The notes beneath the pieces are model-generated. The model saw nothing but the letters and a program-made list of their open reading frames with translations. It had not been told where the DNA came from and made no database searches. From Dipteronia dyeriana (taxonomy: Eukaryota > Streptophyta > Magnoliopsida > Sapindales > Sapindaceae): 64,000 nucleotides of DNA. Of the stretch, positions 11,161 through 22,076 are shown piece after piece (position 1 is the first letter of the stretch; every line of letters begins with the position of its first letter). A program made the translations under genes and the position numbers. The DNA is taken from contig CM065296.1 in the NCBI GenBank assembly GCA_032871835.1, positions 18,827,501 through 18,891,500 of the forward strand. Reading direction: 5' to 3'.

Positions 11161-11503
11161 TTCAAAATTTCTCAAATTTACAATTCATCGATACCTATAA
11201 TTTCATCTTCCTCATCACATATTCAACCTAATTTCAAGCCATAACCTAAACCACAACCATTCTCAGATCTCGTTTTCAACCCTAATCTACGAATTCAATC
11301 AACAAAACACAAGTCTAACATGCAATAACAAGTTATCAACTACAAAATCTAGAAAAAAAAAGAACAGAAATTACCTTTGTCAATCGTAACAAATCTGGTG
11401 TATTCTTGTTCATATTCCGGTCACTTCGTCGTCGGTCTCCTTCTTACTCTAGTTTTTTTCACACTAACAAAACTATAACTTTCTATCTTTTTCAACAGTT
11501 CGG

Positions 11504-11702
11504 GGTATTTTTGTCCGATCACACTAAATGATGTCTTTTAAACATACATTAGTAAAATAGTGAGTTTTGCACCCAACCCCCCCCCCCCCCGGTATTTTTG
11601 TCTGATCACACTAAATAATGTCTTTTAAACATACATTAGTAAAATAGTGATTTTTGCCCACCTCCCCCCAAATGGTGCCAATAATTTATTGACCATTTTT
11701 TT
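11504..11702 (+). repeat. MULE A right terminal segment with 87-bp tandem duplication
   Basis: Two copies starting at GGTATTTTTGT (11504 and 11591). Each includes ACTAAATRATGTCTTTTAAACATACATTAG-like sequence, and the first is followed by 14 C at 11577-11590. The second copy runs to the inferred element end. Its reverse complement aligns with the left end of MULE B at 20913. Confidence 0.7.
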
Positions 11703-12102
11703 GGATTGTATTTGACTTATAAATAGTATTTATATAATTTTGAAATATTATTAATAATTAAATAATTTTATTTTTTAATTATTAAATTACTTGTTTAAGT
11801 TGTTTCTAATTTATTAAAATATTATAACTATGTAATAAATAATAGTTTGAAGGACATAAATGTAAAAATATTTATTTTTAGATATTGGTAACTTAGAAAA
11901 AATAAACAATTTATCAATTATATTTAGTTTTGTGTGAAAAAAAAATCAAACATATCATTCAGTTTTTAGTGAAATTCAACAATATTCAGTGTTCAGATAA
12001 AAAATCAAACACACATTTCTTTCTAAACATTTATTTTAAAATATACTAAAAACATTTACACTGTTTTCAATTTTTAAAAACTAATTTTAACAAATGTTAC
12101 TA
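11703..12102. other. AT-rich spacer
   Basis: Very AT-rich sequence between MULE A and the hAT element. No ORF, RNA gene or repeat recognised. Confidence 0.6.
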
Positions 12103-12110
12103 ATTACGTG
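12103..12110. repeat. hAT target-site duplication, left copy
   Basis: ATTACGTG, identical to 15817-15824. It includes the bHLH/bZIP core ACGTG, but this is just the target. Confidence 0.95.
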
Positions 12111-12125
12111 TAGTGGTGTAAAAAT

Positions 12126-12285
12126 GGACTGGCCCGGCCCGGCCAGGCCTGTTTCGGGAGAAGCAGGCCCTGCACGGCACGGCACGCCAGCCTGCCTCAG
12201 ACGGGCCGTGCCTGCCTGCCGTGCCAGGCCGGCCCGTCGGGCCCCTCTGGCTGGCCGGGCGGGCCTGGTCCGGCGGGTTAGTTTT
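12126..12285. repeat. GC-rich subterminal block of hAT, left
   Basis: Dense GGCCCGGCC, GGCACGGCACG and CGGGCC words in an otherwise AT-rich region. Mirrored in inverted form at the right end. In characterised hAT elements transposase binds subterminal repeats, so a binding role is plausible here but inferred. Confidence 0.75.
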
Positions 12286-12612
12286 TTGGCCCAATTTTTT
12301 TTCCAAATTATGTTTTTTTGGATTTAGGGTATAGGGTTTAGGATTTATAGTTTATGGTTAAGGGTTTAGAATTTAAAATGAATGAAGAGAACGAACAATT
12401 ATTAGGATTTGAAATGAATAAAGAGAACGAACAATTTTTTAATTTTTTATTTATTTTTCACTTATGGAATTCAGTAATACATATCTACATGATTGCCTCA
12501 TTAAAAACCTTACCAAGAAAAACCCAGTGGGATAAAAACTTGGTAAGGGAAAAAGAGTGCAACCGTTTTACAACTTACAAGTAAATAATAAATACATATG
12601 TAAAAGTATAAC

Positions 12613-14688
12613 CTAGTTCTGGCCCTGTCCACTACCTGAAGGGTCATCAATATATAGATTGTCGAAATTTAGATTAAGTTCTTTATCTACAGTTAGATTT
12701 TGTAACCTTTTTTTAGCATGCTCCCAATCCCGAAGGCATGTTAATACCTCCACCATCTCTGGAGACAAACAGCTTCTTCTTGGTTCAATTATGCGTCCAC
12801 TGGTGCTGAAAGCTTGTTCTGAAGACACCTTTGACACTGGAATAACTAATACATCACGTGCTAAGTGTGATAGAACTGGATACCTGTACGTATAGGTCTT
12901 CCACCATAACAACAAATCAAACTCTTCCTTGTCTTCAACAACATCGAATTGTGCTTCAAGGTACCTAATAAGTTCGGTACAAGAAGATGGGCTAGATCTT
13001 TGCCCTGAAGAAGTACTTGTTGATTTGTCTTTTTTTCATCGTTTCAAAAGGCTCCAACTTGTTTGCTTCGGCTCTGTCTTCGGTCGTGTTGATTGGAGGA
13101 TGTCAATGTTGCCAAACCTAGTCTCATAAATACGAAATCTCGAACAACTTGGTTCGAATGTCAGTAATTTGTTCTGAATAATCTGTTGACAAATTAATAC
13201 CAATAAACTCAAGCAAAACTTCTAAACCAGATAATTTAACCCTGAGATCTATTATAGCACTTAAGGCATAAAGTAGGGAATGTTAGCCCAATATTTTTTC
13301 AACTTCGTCTCCATGACAACAACTGCAGCGATTAGATGTTCATCTTCTTTAAAACTGTTTAACAGTTCAGACATTTCCACTATCTAATGGATTGCCTGGG
13401 AAGATATGGGGTAATATACCCCGGAAAGAGTTATAGTGGCATTGTAAAAAATCTTTAAAAATTTAACAAAAATCTTTACCACATACCAATCGTCTGTGGT
13501 AAGTAATTTTGGACTAAATTGTCCTGTTTCGGTCAATTTCATGTTATAAAAACATGTAATGGTTGTATCATATTCCAAACAATTTTGCAACATTAAATAA
13601 GTAGAGTTCCACCTTATCGGCATATCAGTTTGGAATCGTCGGGGTTTGAGACCGTTTAATTTACAATGTCTCTTGAATTCACTGAATCTAGGATTAGAAC
13701 TACAAATCCAAGAAATGACATCTCTGATGCTATCTATTTGGTCGCTTACCTGCTTTAAATCAGCCTGTACAACTAAATTTATAATATGGCATGCACACCG
13801 TTGATGGAAGAAATAACCTCCATCTTGCGGGATATTTCTTGCAACAAACAATGCAATAGAGCTATTATTTACAGATGCATTATCAAATGTGATTGAAAGA
13901 ATGCGATGCGTGATTTCATAAGTTTCTAAAACTTCCATTATGACATTAAAAATGTTTTCTGCGGTATGTGCAAAATTCATAGGACGAAAACCAAAAATTC
14001 TTTTTATTATCCTCCAATCAGAATCTAAATAGTGTCCCATGACACATAAATAGTCCTGTTTGGAACATGCATTCCAAATATCAGAAGTTAATGCAACAGA
14101 GACACTTAAATGATGTATTTCAGCAACTAAGTCATTCCTTTGGGTTTCAAACAATCGTATCAAATCATTTCTAGTGGTGGTTCTAGAAACAGGTTCATAT
14201 TGGGGGTTATATACAAATGTGATTAATTCTTTAAAAAATAGACCCTCACCAATACTGATCGGTTGATCAGTTTATGCAATGTATCGTGCCAAGCACTCTC
14301 TAGCGTGCATGGCGTCGAACTACCACGTCGTAACGGACCCGTCTGGGTGCCGTTGAAGTTGTGTCTGGGTTGTAGTGTCTACCTGTCCATGTGGAGGCAT
14401 ACATTTGTGCATATGCCGTCTCAAATTTCCGGTTCCCCCCGTACTTGTAGCATAATTCTTATGGCAAAACTTACATTTAGCTCTGAGGCCAAACGTCCCA
14501 TTTGGGAGTATCATTTGGACTATGTTGAAACATTGCCACACATCTGATGTTAATTTTCTGGGACGTGATGTTGGTGTAACGTCGGAACCAGAAGGTCCCG
14601 CTTGAGTATGGGTCGGTTCTGAAATATCAAATTCATCGTTGAGCATATTCAAACAGTCCGGAAAATGAGGCTGCTGGTTAGGATCCAT
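12613..14688 (-). pseudogene. hAT transposase
   Basis: Enzyme that excises and inserts the hAT element. Start chosen at MDPNQQPHFPD (codon at 14688), with no better Met before the domain. Domains in order: BED zinc finger (CKFCHK then HMHKC, about 14510-14360), hAT RNase-H-like core at 14163-13384 (SDIWNAC, FDNASVNN, HQRCACHIINL), and the C-terminal dimerisation domain at 12915-12613 (YPVLSHLARDVL, SSEQAFSTSGRII). From 14688 to about 13280 the frame is continuous but carries TAG after TTW (about 14320), TAA after ARYIA (about 14275) and TAG after SQAIH (about 13385). A frameshift follows near 13265. Length and domain order are normal for the superfamily. It is dead in this copy. Confidence 0.9.
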
Positions 14689-15611
14689 TATCTGAATAAA
14701 AATATGAGCATTATAGTAGTTAATAGTCAAATTAAAAATCAATATTTACTAACAGTAATCTTAATTTACTAACAATAATTACTATAACTAATACGACACT
14801 TACAATAATTAATTTACTTAACAAACAAATTAAATAAACAAAAAAATCATAATCTACTAACAAAAAATTTTAAATTCACTAGTTCACTACTACAAATAAA
14901 ATTGATAAATTTACTAAAATAATATACTAACATAAAATTGATGATTTGAACCACTACTCTTAAATTTACTAACATAATCTACAAATGAAAAATTTTAATT
15001 TATGAAAAAAACAATATCAAACGTAATTACTATACTTAACATTCATCCTTTACTTATTACAAAAAGTAATTTCAGTAATACAAATTAACTTTCTAAATTT
15101 ATTAATAACAAATATTAAAATTACTACTAAACTTAAAAATCTTAATAAACTAAACAAATAATATTAACATTAAAGCCCAAAAATTGATAAACTAACTAAC
15201 TAACTAAATAGATAATATTTTCATTAAGTAACTCAAATCTAAACATAAACATATAAATTTACTATGAGAATATGTTAGACCAAAAGTAATAACAAAATTG
15301 TACCTTTAAAATTTGATGTGTTGGTGGAAAATGTAGAGAATTTTGTAGAGAGAGTAATAACCAAATTGAATGAAAAAGTTTAGAGAATTGGAGAATATAT
15401 TAGAAATTGAGATTTGAGAGAATGAGAGATTGAAAGAATGATAGAGAGAGTTAATGGAAAATGAAATGGATGGAAGTATTTATAGAAAAATTTGATTTGT
15501 GGGTCAAAATGTAATTTAAAAGATTTTAGGGAGGGTTTTGGTAATTTTTGTTTCCTCCAACGGCTAGAAATCAATTCCAGCCGTTGGAGGAATTTTGAAA
15601 AAAAATAAAAA

Positions 15612-15790
15612 TAAAAAATTGGACCGAACGGACCGGCGGATTGGTCAGCCAGGCCGGTCCGACAGGCCTGGCACACCGGATTGGCGTGCCAGACGGGCCG
15701 GCCTGTCGGACCTCCTCCCAGCGGCCCGGTGCGCGGCCTGACCCTCTTCCTTCACGGCCCGTTCCCAGCACGACCCGTGAACTTTCTAGA
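15612..15790. repeat. GC-rich subterminal block of hAT, right
   Basis: Counterpart of the left block, with GGACCGG, CAGGCCGG and GGCCCG words next to the right TIR. Confidence 0.75.
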
Positions 15791-15824
15791 CCGATCGGTC
15801 CATTTTTACACCACTAATTACGTG

Positions 15825-16735
15825 TTTGCATTTGTAAATAAAAACAAGAATAATCTATTATTAATGAACCGAAGAGGAATACTTGACGTGATTTAATTAA
15901 TGTATTAACGAATAAATTCATTTTAGCTATTGACTTTTTTTACTAAACTTGTCAGATTTTTACCAATTGGTTAAGTAAATTTAAAATTAAAACGCATTTC
16001 ACTTCTCAGTAGAGAATTAGAGATGATTGTTGTGTACTTGTTTACATTCCTTTTACATCTAGTTGGTTAGAGTTTCGAGTCCTATCATATGTATTTTATA
16101 AGTATATATACGGAGTTTTCTCTCGGTTTATGCTAGTAACCATTTCTCCAGTTGTGAGGATTCATATGTAACCTCTTCCCGATAACAAGAATAGTATTAT
16201 AGACCGTTATTATAGAGTCTAATTAATCTCATCGAATCCTGTAATTATATTAAAACTACAATATTTCAGCATTTTCTCTCTCTAAATATTTCATTTATCG
16301 AACACACAAGCTGTCCCACTAATTACACATGTCATATTATAACGAGTTTAATTCATCATATCACAATAATAATAACAATAATAACACAATTGATTAAAGA
16401 AAATTTTGCTATTATAAACATATATCTATATTAAATCACAAGCAATTGAACAAACCGGTTTCCAAAGATTATCAAAACTAAAAACTAAAATCTATATGTT
16501 ACTTATCCAATTAGCAAAAGTAAAAAAAAAAAAGAAAAAAAAGTGAGAAACAACGATTACAAATATGTTCCTAGTTTTTGTTCAATAAAAATGAAAATGT
16601 GTTTTATTTTTATTCGAAAAATAGAAAACGCATTTGTAAGTAGTTTCCGTTAAAAGAATATATATAACTAAATACAAAAATAATTAAATAAATAATTGTT
16701 AATTTTACAAGTAATTTCCAATTTTCCTTAAATAA
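15825..16735. other. AT-rich upstream spacer of the DUF538 gene
   Basis: No ORF or recognised element. A purine tract lies near 16520-16540. A weak TATA-like AACTTATAAGG is present near 16737. Confidence 0.5.
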
Positions 16736-16947
16736 AACTTATAAGGTAGATTCTTCCTTACAATGGGGGCAATTTAGTAATTGAATCCGTGAATTATAAC
16801 CTTCAAGGATCGAACCAAATAACAGAACCAACCAGCACGGCAACAGCACTCTCTCGCCTCCCTCTTCAAATCGAAACCGCAAAACTATTCCCCAAAAAAA
16901 ATAAAAATAAAATAAAATTAAGGACGAAGCTAAACCAACCCAAAACG

Positions 16948-18893
16948 ATGCGTTTATCTTTCGTGTTAACACTACTGGCGGCGGCGATTGCGGCGGACTC
17001 TGCCACTGCTGCCGCCACAACCATCTACCAGCTCCTGGCACAACACGGGCTGCCGACTGGGATCCTGCCAAAGGGGATTATGGAGTACACGGCTTTCCCG
17101 GCGACGGGGTTTTTCGAGGTGACGCTTGCGCGGCCGTGCAACGCTGAGTTTGAGAACCAGCTCCACTACGACTTCAACGTCTCAGGGCAGCTCTCTTTCG
17201 GGAGGGTCGGGGAGCTATCCGGTGTGTCGCAGCAGGACCTGTTCCTTTGGTTCCCTGTCAAAGGCATCCGCGTCGACGTTCCCAGTTCGGGCTTGATTTA
17301 CTTCGACGTCGGCGTCGTCGATAAGCAGTTCTCGCTCTCGCTCTTCGAGAGCCCCCGTGATTGTGCGGCCGCAGATCCCGATGACGGCCACAGCGCTGAT
17401 ACGTCATCGTTTAATGATGCTTCTCAGGTTGGTGTTAATTTTGAGTTTGTAATGATTATAGATCGAATCAGTCTCAGGTCGGTATCAACACGAGGATCCA
17501 AAACCACTTGATGAAATTTTTGTAATTTATGGATTTTTTGTTAAAATTTTAGGAATTAAGATTGCTTGGGTGTGATTGTGATGGATATGCAAGATTAGGC
17601 ATTGAATTGGTATACATGATTAGCTTTGTGCGAAATGTAATTCTCGAAATCAAATGAGGGTTTGGGGTTGTTGAGAATTTTGTTCAGTTTGATGATTATT
17701 GTTCTGAAGGCTCAGTGTATTGTGTTTGAGGCTTATAAAAACTTGATAATTGTATGACATTTTTGTGCTTTAAGACTTATTAGGGGTGTGATTGGGAGTT
17801 TATGTGATGAATATCTTGAAGAAGATTTTTTTTTGTGGGAAAGTTTGTATGACTTTTCTTATGCGAGGGATTTGGTTTTTATGTGCTTTTCTATTTTTTT
17901 GGATTCTTAAATGAAGCATTTGTGTTTAAAATTTATGGGGGATGCAAGTAGGATTCTATTTTTAAGATTCATATCCGATGCATTTATGTTTACAATTTTT
18001 TTGGGATGCAAGTAGGATTCTATTTTTCTGATTCTTATATGAAGCATTTATGTTTAAAATTTATGGGGTATGCAAGTAGGATAATATGTGACAATAATGA
18101 GTAACTTGGTAAGATTCTCTGGTTTTAATTGCCATTAAAGTAAACTTTTAGTAATTTCTTTCAAGAGTAAACCTTTATGAATAGTGAAAGATAAAGGTTG
18201 TTATTAGATTTTACGTGCTAATGGACTTATGTTAATTACTTAATTGTCATAGCAAATAAAAATATAGATGATATTTGAGGACAGAATCAGTTTCGCTTGC
18301 ATACTTATTAGATGCCATAGAAACTTCATCAATGTTTGTGGGGTTTTGCATTGAAAATATATTAATACTTTCATGGTTATTTTTTTATATTTAATTTTTA
18401 AATACTATGATTTGAGTGTATGTAGGGCCGACCCATATTTGTCGGATTCAGCATTTTTGTAAGTCGTATCAATGCAAGTCAGCTCTAGTCTTGTTTACTT
18501 TGATATGCATATGCTCTTTCAGTTTAACTGATTTTAATAGCTTAATGATGCTCATGGAAAATTCCTTATTCTTCTATAATTTATATGTTTCAAGAGATTT
18601 TGTTCTCTATCCAAAATATTGTGGTCTTGTGGATGAGACAATACTTCCTGGATAATGTCTTGCACATTTATGTGGTTTCATTTTGGTTTTGAATTTCATT
18701 GATTGTTTGTGGTCATTGTATGTGTGTCTAATCTTTTGATTGATAATTATTAGTTCTTGCTGATTGAACCTGTTCTGATCAGCTTATATGGTGCTAAACC
18801 TTTGTCACTTTTCTATTTCAGAATCAGCGCATAAATCTGAGGCATCTGAGGCGTAAAAACGGTCAGGGAGGCACATTAAGGGCTGTTTCATAG
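16948..18893 (+). CDS. DUF538-family secreted protein, two exons
   Basis: Only ordinary host gene in the window. Exon 1 is 16948-17427 and exon 2 is 18822-18893, with an intron at 17428-18821 (CAG/GT to TTTCAG/AA, phase 0). The joined product is 183 residues. The start at MRLSFVL gives an Ala/Leu-rich signal peptide (about residues 1-22); an upstream in-frame Met at 16789 lies in UTR-like sequence and was not chosen. The body matches DUF538: IYQLLAQHGLPTGILPKG near the start, YDFNVSGQLSFGRV, GELSGVSQQDLFLWFPVKGI, then IYFDVGVVDKQFSLSLFE. DUF538 proteins are land-plant proteins of poorly known biochemistry, some linked to stress and trichome traits. Exon 1 is clearly more GC-rich than the surroundings. 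The frame is intact, so it is probably functional. Confidence 0.9.
17428..18821 (+). other. Intron of the DUF538 gene
   Basis: 1394-base T-rich intron with GT...AG ends and a pyrimidine tract TTTTCTATTTCAG at its 3' end. It contains three loose copies of an ATTTATGTTTAAAATTTATGG-type segment (about 17910-18075). Confidence 0.85.
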
Positions 18894-19480
18894 ACAAGGA
18901 AGCAGATAAATTATTCACAGTTCAAGATAGTTAAATCAACCCGTGGACATTCTTTTGCTTTTGCCGTAACGGAGAGTCTGGTTTGGAAGGATCTACGTTT
19001 TCGTCACGTGTGTATGTTTGCTTTGTTGTACAGACCTTTGTGCTGTTACTTCTTTGGCTCTTTGCGGATGTAGTATTACAACTTTTGTAAAATGAAGAGG
19101 AAAAGTCAAAAGGTAATATACATCGTGTAAGTGTTGTATGTTAGAAGTATAGATTTGGTTGGAATTGGCAATTAGTCAGAATGGTTTTGGCTAATAAGGT
19201 CACTAGAATTCGTTGTTGTTTGTTGTCTTCATATCATATACATATGAGTGTTTTATTCTCGTTATGTACATAACTGTAATGGTCTGTGTTTTTGTAGTGT
19301 TATTATATATATGTAAGTTAAATATACTAGTTTTATGATAAATTGGACGTACAGCACTATCATCGATTTTGTGTGTACATGTAACTCTTTTTTCGATTTT
19401 GTATAAACTGAGATTTTCGTGTTTTTGCTGTTACTTTCTATCCTTTGACCAGTCTGGATATTCTTTTTATCATCAAACGA
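18894..19480. other. 3' UTR and downstream region of DUF538 gene
   Basis: T-rich sequence consistent with a 3' UTR to about 19100-19250. No clear AATAAA. No other gene. Confidence 0.4.
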
Positions 19481-19485
19481 CAATT

Positions 19486-19793
19486 ATTAACCCATGGCAC
19501 GTGTGGGGGGGATGTAGAATTGAAAAATTACGGAGCTTTGAACTCTGCTTGGAAGACGAGTTCCTTCCATAGAATAACTCTCTGGATCAAGTCTGAAATT
19601 ACGAAACTCGATAGACTGGTTAAGTTTCTTTCAATGGAACAAATATTAACCCATGGCACGTGTGGGGGGATGTAGAATTGAAAAATTACGTAGCTTTGAA
19701 CTCTGTTTGGAAGAGGAGTTCTTTCCATATAACTTTCTGGATCAAGTCTACAATTATGAAAATCGATTGACTGGTTGAGTATCTTTCGATGGA
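19486..19793 (+). repeat. 159-bp tandem duplication with G-box
   Basis: Two adjacent copies start at ATTAACCCATGGCACGTG (19486 and 19645). They stay alignable to about 19793 with scattered substitutions and a short deletion in the second copy. Each copy carries the palindromic G-box CACGTG in the context GGCACGTGTGG. Confidence 0.85.
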
Positions 19794-20239
19794 AACTCTA
19801 TTTTGTGGTAGCTTTCTGTTTCCTTTTAGAGCTATTAATGTTGTCATTAGGAACAAATTGATCTTGCTGATACTGAATTTTGATTAAACCTTAATGTTAC
19901 TGTATATAGTTTCTGCCTTTTGTAGTAGTAAAAAAAAAAGTAGTATGTTACATAATTGAATTAGAACTTGGTCGAGTAATAAGACTTTTGGCTCCGACCA
20001 GGGGTGGAGCTACTCAATGGTGTTTCCGTTGATGTATCTTGGGCATTAAATAGTTTACGAGTTTCTTGAGTATCGAAGTTCTAAGGTTTGACGATACCTT
20101 GTATAAAACCAAATAAGTTAACGATGGGGGAGAGTTCTGGGTTTTTATAAGTTAAATCTTGTTGATATTTATGAAAATGTGAGTTGCGGCTGATTCTATC
20201 TTTTTATTATCTTTATTATTTGAAATATTACATAAATTT
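19794..20239. other. Spacer
   Basis: No gene or repeat recognised. Confidence 0.5.
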
Positions 20240-20345
20240 GTGTTTTTTTTTTGGGAGAGGTAAGGATTCAAACCGACGACTTCACGGCGTAGGTGTGAGG
20301 GGTTTATTATTTAACCAACCTCATCTTGTCAATTGATTCTATCTT
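20240..20345 (-). repeat. Possible tRNA-derived SINE fragment
   Basis: On the minus strand, a box-A-like GATGAGGTTGGTTAAA (about 20313-20328) and a box-B-like GGTTTGAATCC (20264-20274) precede a run of A residues (20242-20252 complement). Spacing fits a degraded tRNA-like Pol III head with an A tail. No target duplication was identified. Confidence 0.35.
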
Positions 20346-20407
20346 ATAATTGACCATTTGTGAGATAAGTTTACAAATTTGGTTTAGTGACAATGTGTTG
20401 GAGTTAA

Positions 20408-20885
20408 TGGTGGACAAAAAACCAATTAACCGAACCGAACCGAACCGATCCAATCAATTTTTTTTCCGGTTTTCTTATGTTGGCAGGTTAAGTTTGGTTC
20501 ATTTAAAAAAAAAACAATTGGATCGGATTATTTTTTTCTGGTTCGCTATCTCGAACCGGAAAACCAAACCGAGATCTAACTTTTATAAAAAAAAACCATA
20601 ATTTAATATTCAATAGTCTATGAAACTATGAAAGTGTGTCATAACATTTTAATTATTTTTATTTGATTTTTCGCTAAATATTATTTTAAACTAGTATTTT
20701 AAATTTGTTCAAACCTATAATTTAATTTTATCAAAGACCTAAAAGGATTAAAATATGAAAATCTATATAATAATTAAATCCCATTAGGCCATTAATTTGG
20801 CCTAATAGGCTCAAAACCGAAAAAATCGAACCGAATTGAATCAGTCAAATTTGATTGGTTTTTGATCGGTTGGCATTTGTAAATT
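20408..20885. mobile_element. Degenerate hAT-like non-autonomous element
   Basis: Inward repeats of AACCGAACC at the left (about 20428-20450) and their counterparts at the right (about 20815-20880) bracket an AT-rich non-coding core. The ends GACAAAAAACCAATTAA and GATCAAAAACCAATCAA (inverted) are similar. The target duplication was not found. This style matches small plant hAT derivatives. Confidence 0.4.
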
Positions 20886-20912
20886 TTATTGTATCAGTTT
20901 ATTTTTTCAGAA

Positions 20913-21010
20913 GTGGAAATGGTAAGATATGTCACATTTTTTAACATGTGTTGTGATGATGTCACACTTTTAATAACTTAAGTTTAAAAGACACATATTA
21001 TGCTGAACTA
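20913..21010 (+). repeat. Left terminal inverted repeat of MULE B
   Basis: Starts GTGGAAATGGTAAGATATGT. It aligns with the inverse of 34042-34139 across the whole length with indels, including AAGTTTAAAAGACACA at 20980-20995. Confidence 0.75.
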
Positions 21011-21283
21011 CCCAAGTTATCCCTAAACTTTAATTTTTAAAAGGCAACATGCTAAAGGTGTCAGAATGTCCCTAAAAAACTTGTCTGAAAAACTTGTCTG
21101 AAAAACTTGTCTTTCTCCAGATTCTGTACTAGAAGGTAACAAATATTTATGATCTTCACTTAAATTTCTTTTATGCATTTCAGATATTTTGCATTCATTT
21201 CTGTGTGGGTTAACAATGTATCCATTCCTCGATAATATATGTTGTTTCCAGTTTTTGTAAGAACATGTATGAACATTGAATAG

Positions 21284-21985
21284 ATCCGAGCTTTTTTCTT
21301 GTGTGACCGAGAATATTTAAAGATGAATCGAGCTTATTTTATATTGGAACGAGCTTTTGTTTATTTTGAAAAAAGCTCGATTATTTGAAAAACATGCTCG
21401 ACAAAAAATGCTCGATCCCTTAGGAAAAGTTCTCGATCCCTTGAAAACGTTCTCGATCTCTTAGAAAAAGTTCTCGATCCCTTTATAAAAGTTCTCGAAC
21501 CGTTATAAAAGTTCTCGATAATTTGACAAATAATCCCGATCCCTTAAAAAAGTTATCGATCCCTTAAAAAAGTTTTTGATCCCTTTGAAAAAGTTCTTGG
21601 TCCCTTAGAAAATGTTCTCGATCCCTTAGAAACATTCTCGTTCCCTTGATAAAAGTTCTCGAACCGTTATAAAAAGTTCTCGATAATTTGACAAATATTC
21701 TCGATCCCTTAGAAAAAGTTCTGGATCCCTCGATAAAAGTTCTCGATCCCTCGATAAAAGTTCTCGAATCGAACCGTTATAAAAGTTCTCGATCCCTTGG
21801 AAAATATTCTCAAACCCTTTAAAAAGTTCTTGATCCCTTATAAAAAGTACTCGATCCATTTGAAAAAAGCTCGATCACTTAGAAAATGTTCTCGATCCCT
21901 TTCCAAAAAGCTCGATCCGTTTGTAAATGTTCTCGATCCTTTACAAAAAAGCTCGATCCCCGAAGAACATGTTCTCGATCCCTTA
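21284..21985 (+). repeat. CTCGATC subterminal minisatellite, MULE B left side
   Basis: About 30 units of 19-22 bp around GTTCTCGATCCCTTAGAAAA, head to tail. They are less regular than in copy A and carry variants such as CTCGAACCGTTATAAAA. It ends about 90 bases before the transposase start. Confidence 0.85.
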
Positions 21986-22076
21986 CAGTTGAGAAATTTT
22001 TGTAATTCTTAGTAATTGTAAAAGTAATTTTTTTTATTTGTTAATAATTGTTTATGATGACGATTTTCACAGGACA

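Larger units (their letters stand above)
1..11702 (+). mobile_element. Kaonashi-type Mutator-like element, copy A (left end outside window)
   Basis: Right-hand part of a large MULE. It carries a plus-strand mudrA-like transposase remnant and a convergent minus-strand DUF1985/Ulp1-like gene, followed by a CTCGATC minisatellite and a terminal segment. The terminal segment matches the right end of copy B (20913-34139) over several hundred bases. The core TGTCTTTTAAAC at 11619-11630 lies about 70 bases from the inferred end, as in copy B. The end near 11700 is inferred from that alignment; its target duplication cannot be checked because the left end is missing. Two later insertions split it: a Sirevirus at 625-5292 and an LTR-like block at about 9480-10570. 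Transposon-borne Ulp1-like genes are known from Arabidopsis Kaonashi MULEs; assignment to that group is by gene content and layout. Confidence 0.8.
12111..15816 (-). mobile_element. hAT transposon, complete ends
   Basis: The ends are a perfect 19-bp TIR, TAGTGGTGTAAAAATGGAC, at 12111-12129 and inverted at 15798-15816. They are flanked by the exact 8-bp target duplication ATTACGTG (12103-12110 and 15817-15824), which is diagnostic of hAT insertion. Inside lie strongly GC-rich subterminal blocks (about 12126-12285 and 15612-15790) and a minus-strand transposase pseudogene. The middle of the right half, 14760-15360, is AT-rich with no coding sequence seen. Confidence 0.95.

Noticed and set aside
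11038..11244. Plus-strand ORF with LKN/LD repeats
   Set aside because: Same minisatellite artefact on the other strand.
12094..12327. Arg/Pro-rich ORFs on both strands
   Set aside because: Produced by the GC-rich hAT subterminal block; no start context or domain.
16739..17166. Minus-strand ORFs opposite the DUF538 exon
   Set aside because: Shadows of the GC-rich sense exon; the sense frame has signal peptide, domain and splicing.
21626..21859. Minus-strand ORF rich in RELLSRDRE repeats
   Set aside because: It is a readthrough of the CTCGATC minisatellite; the repeats come from the DNA unit, not from a protein family.
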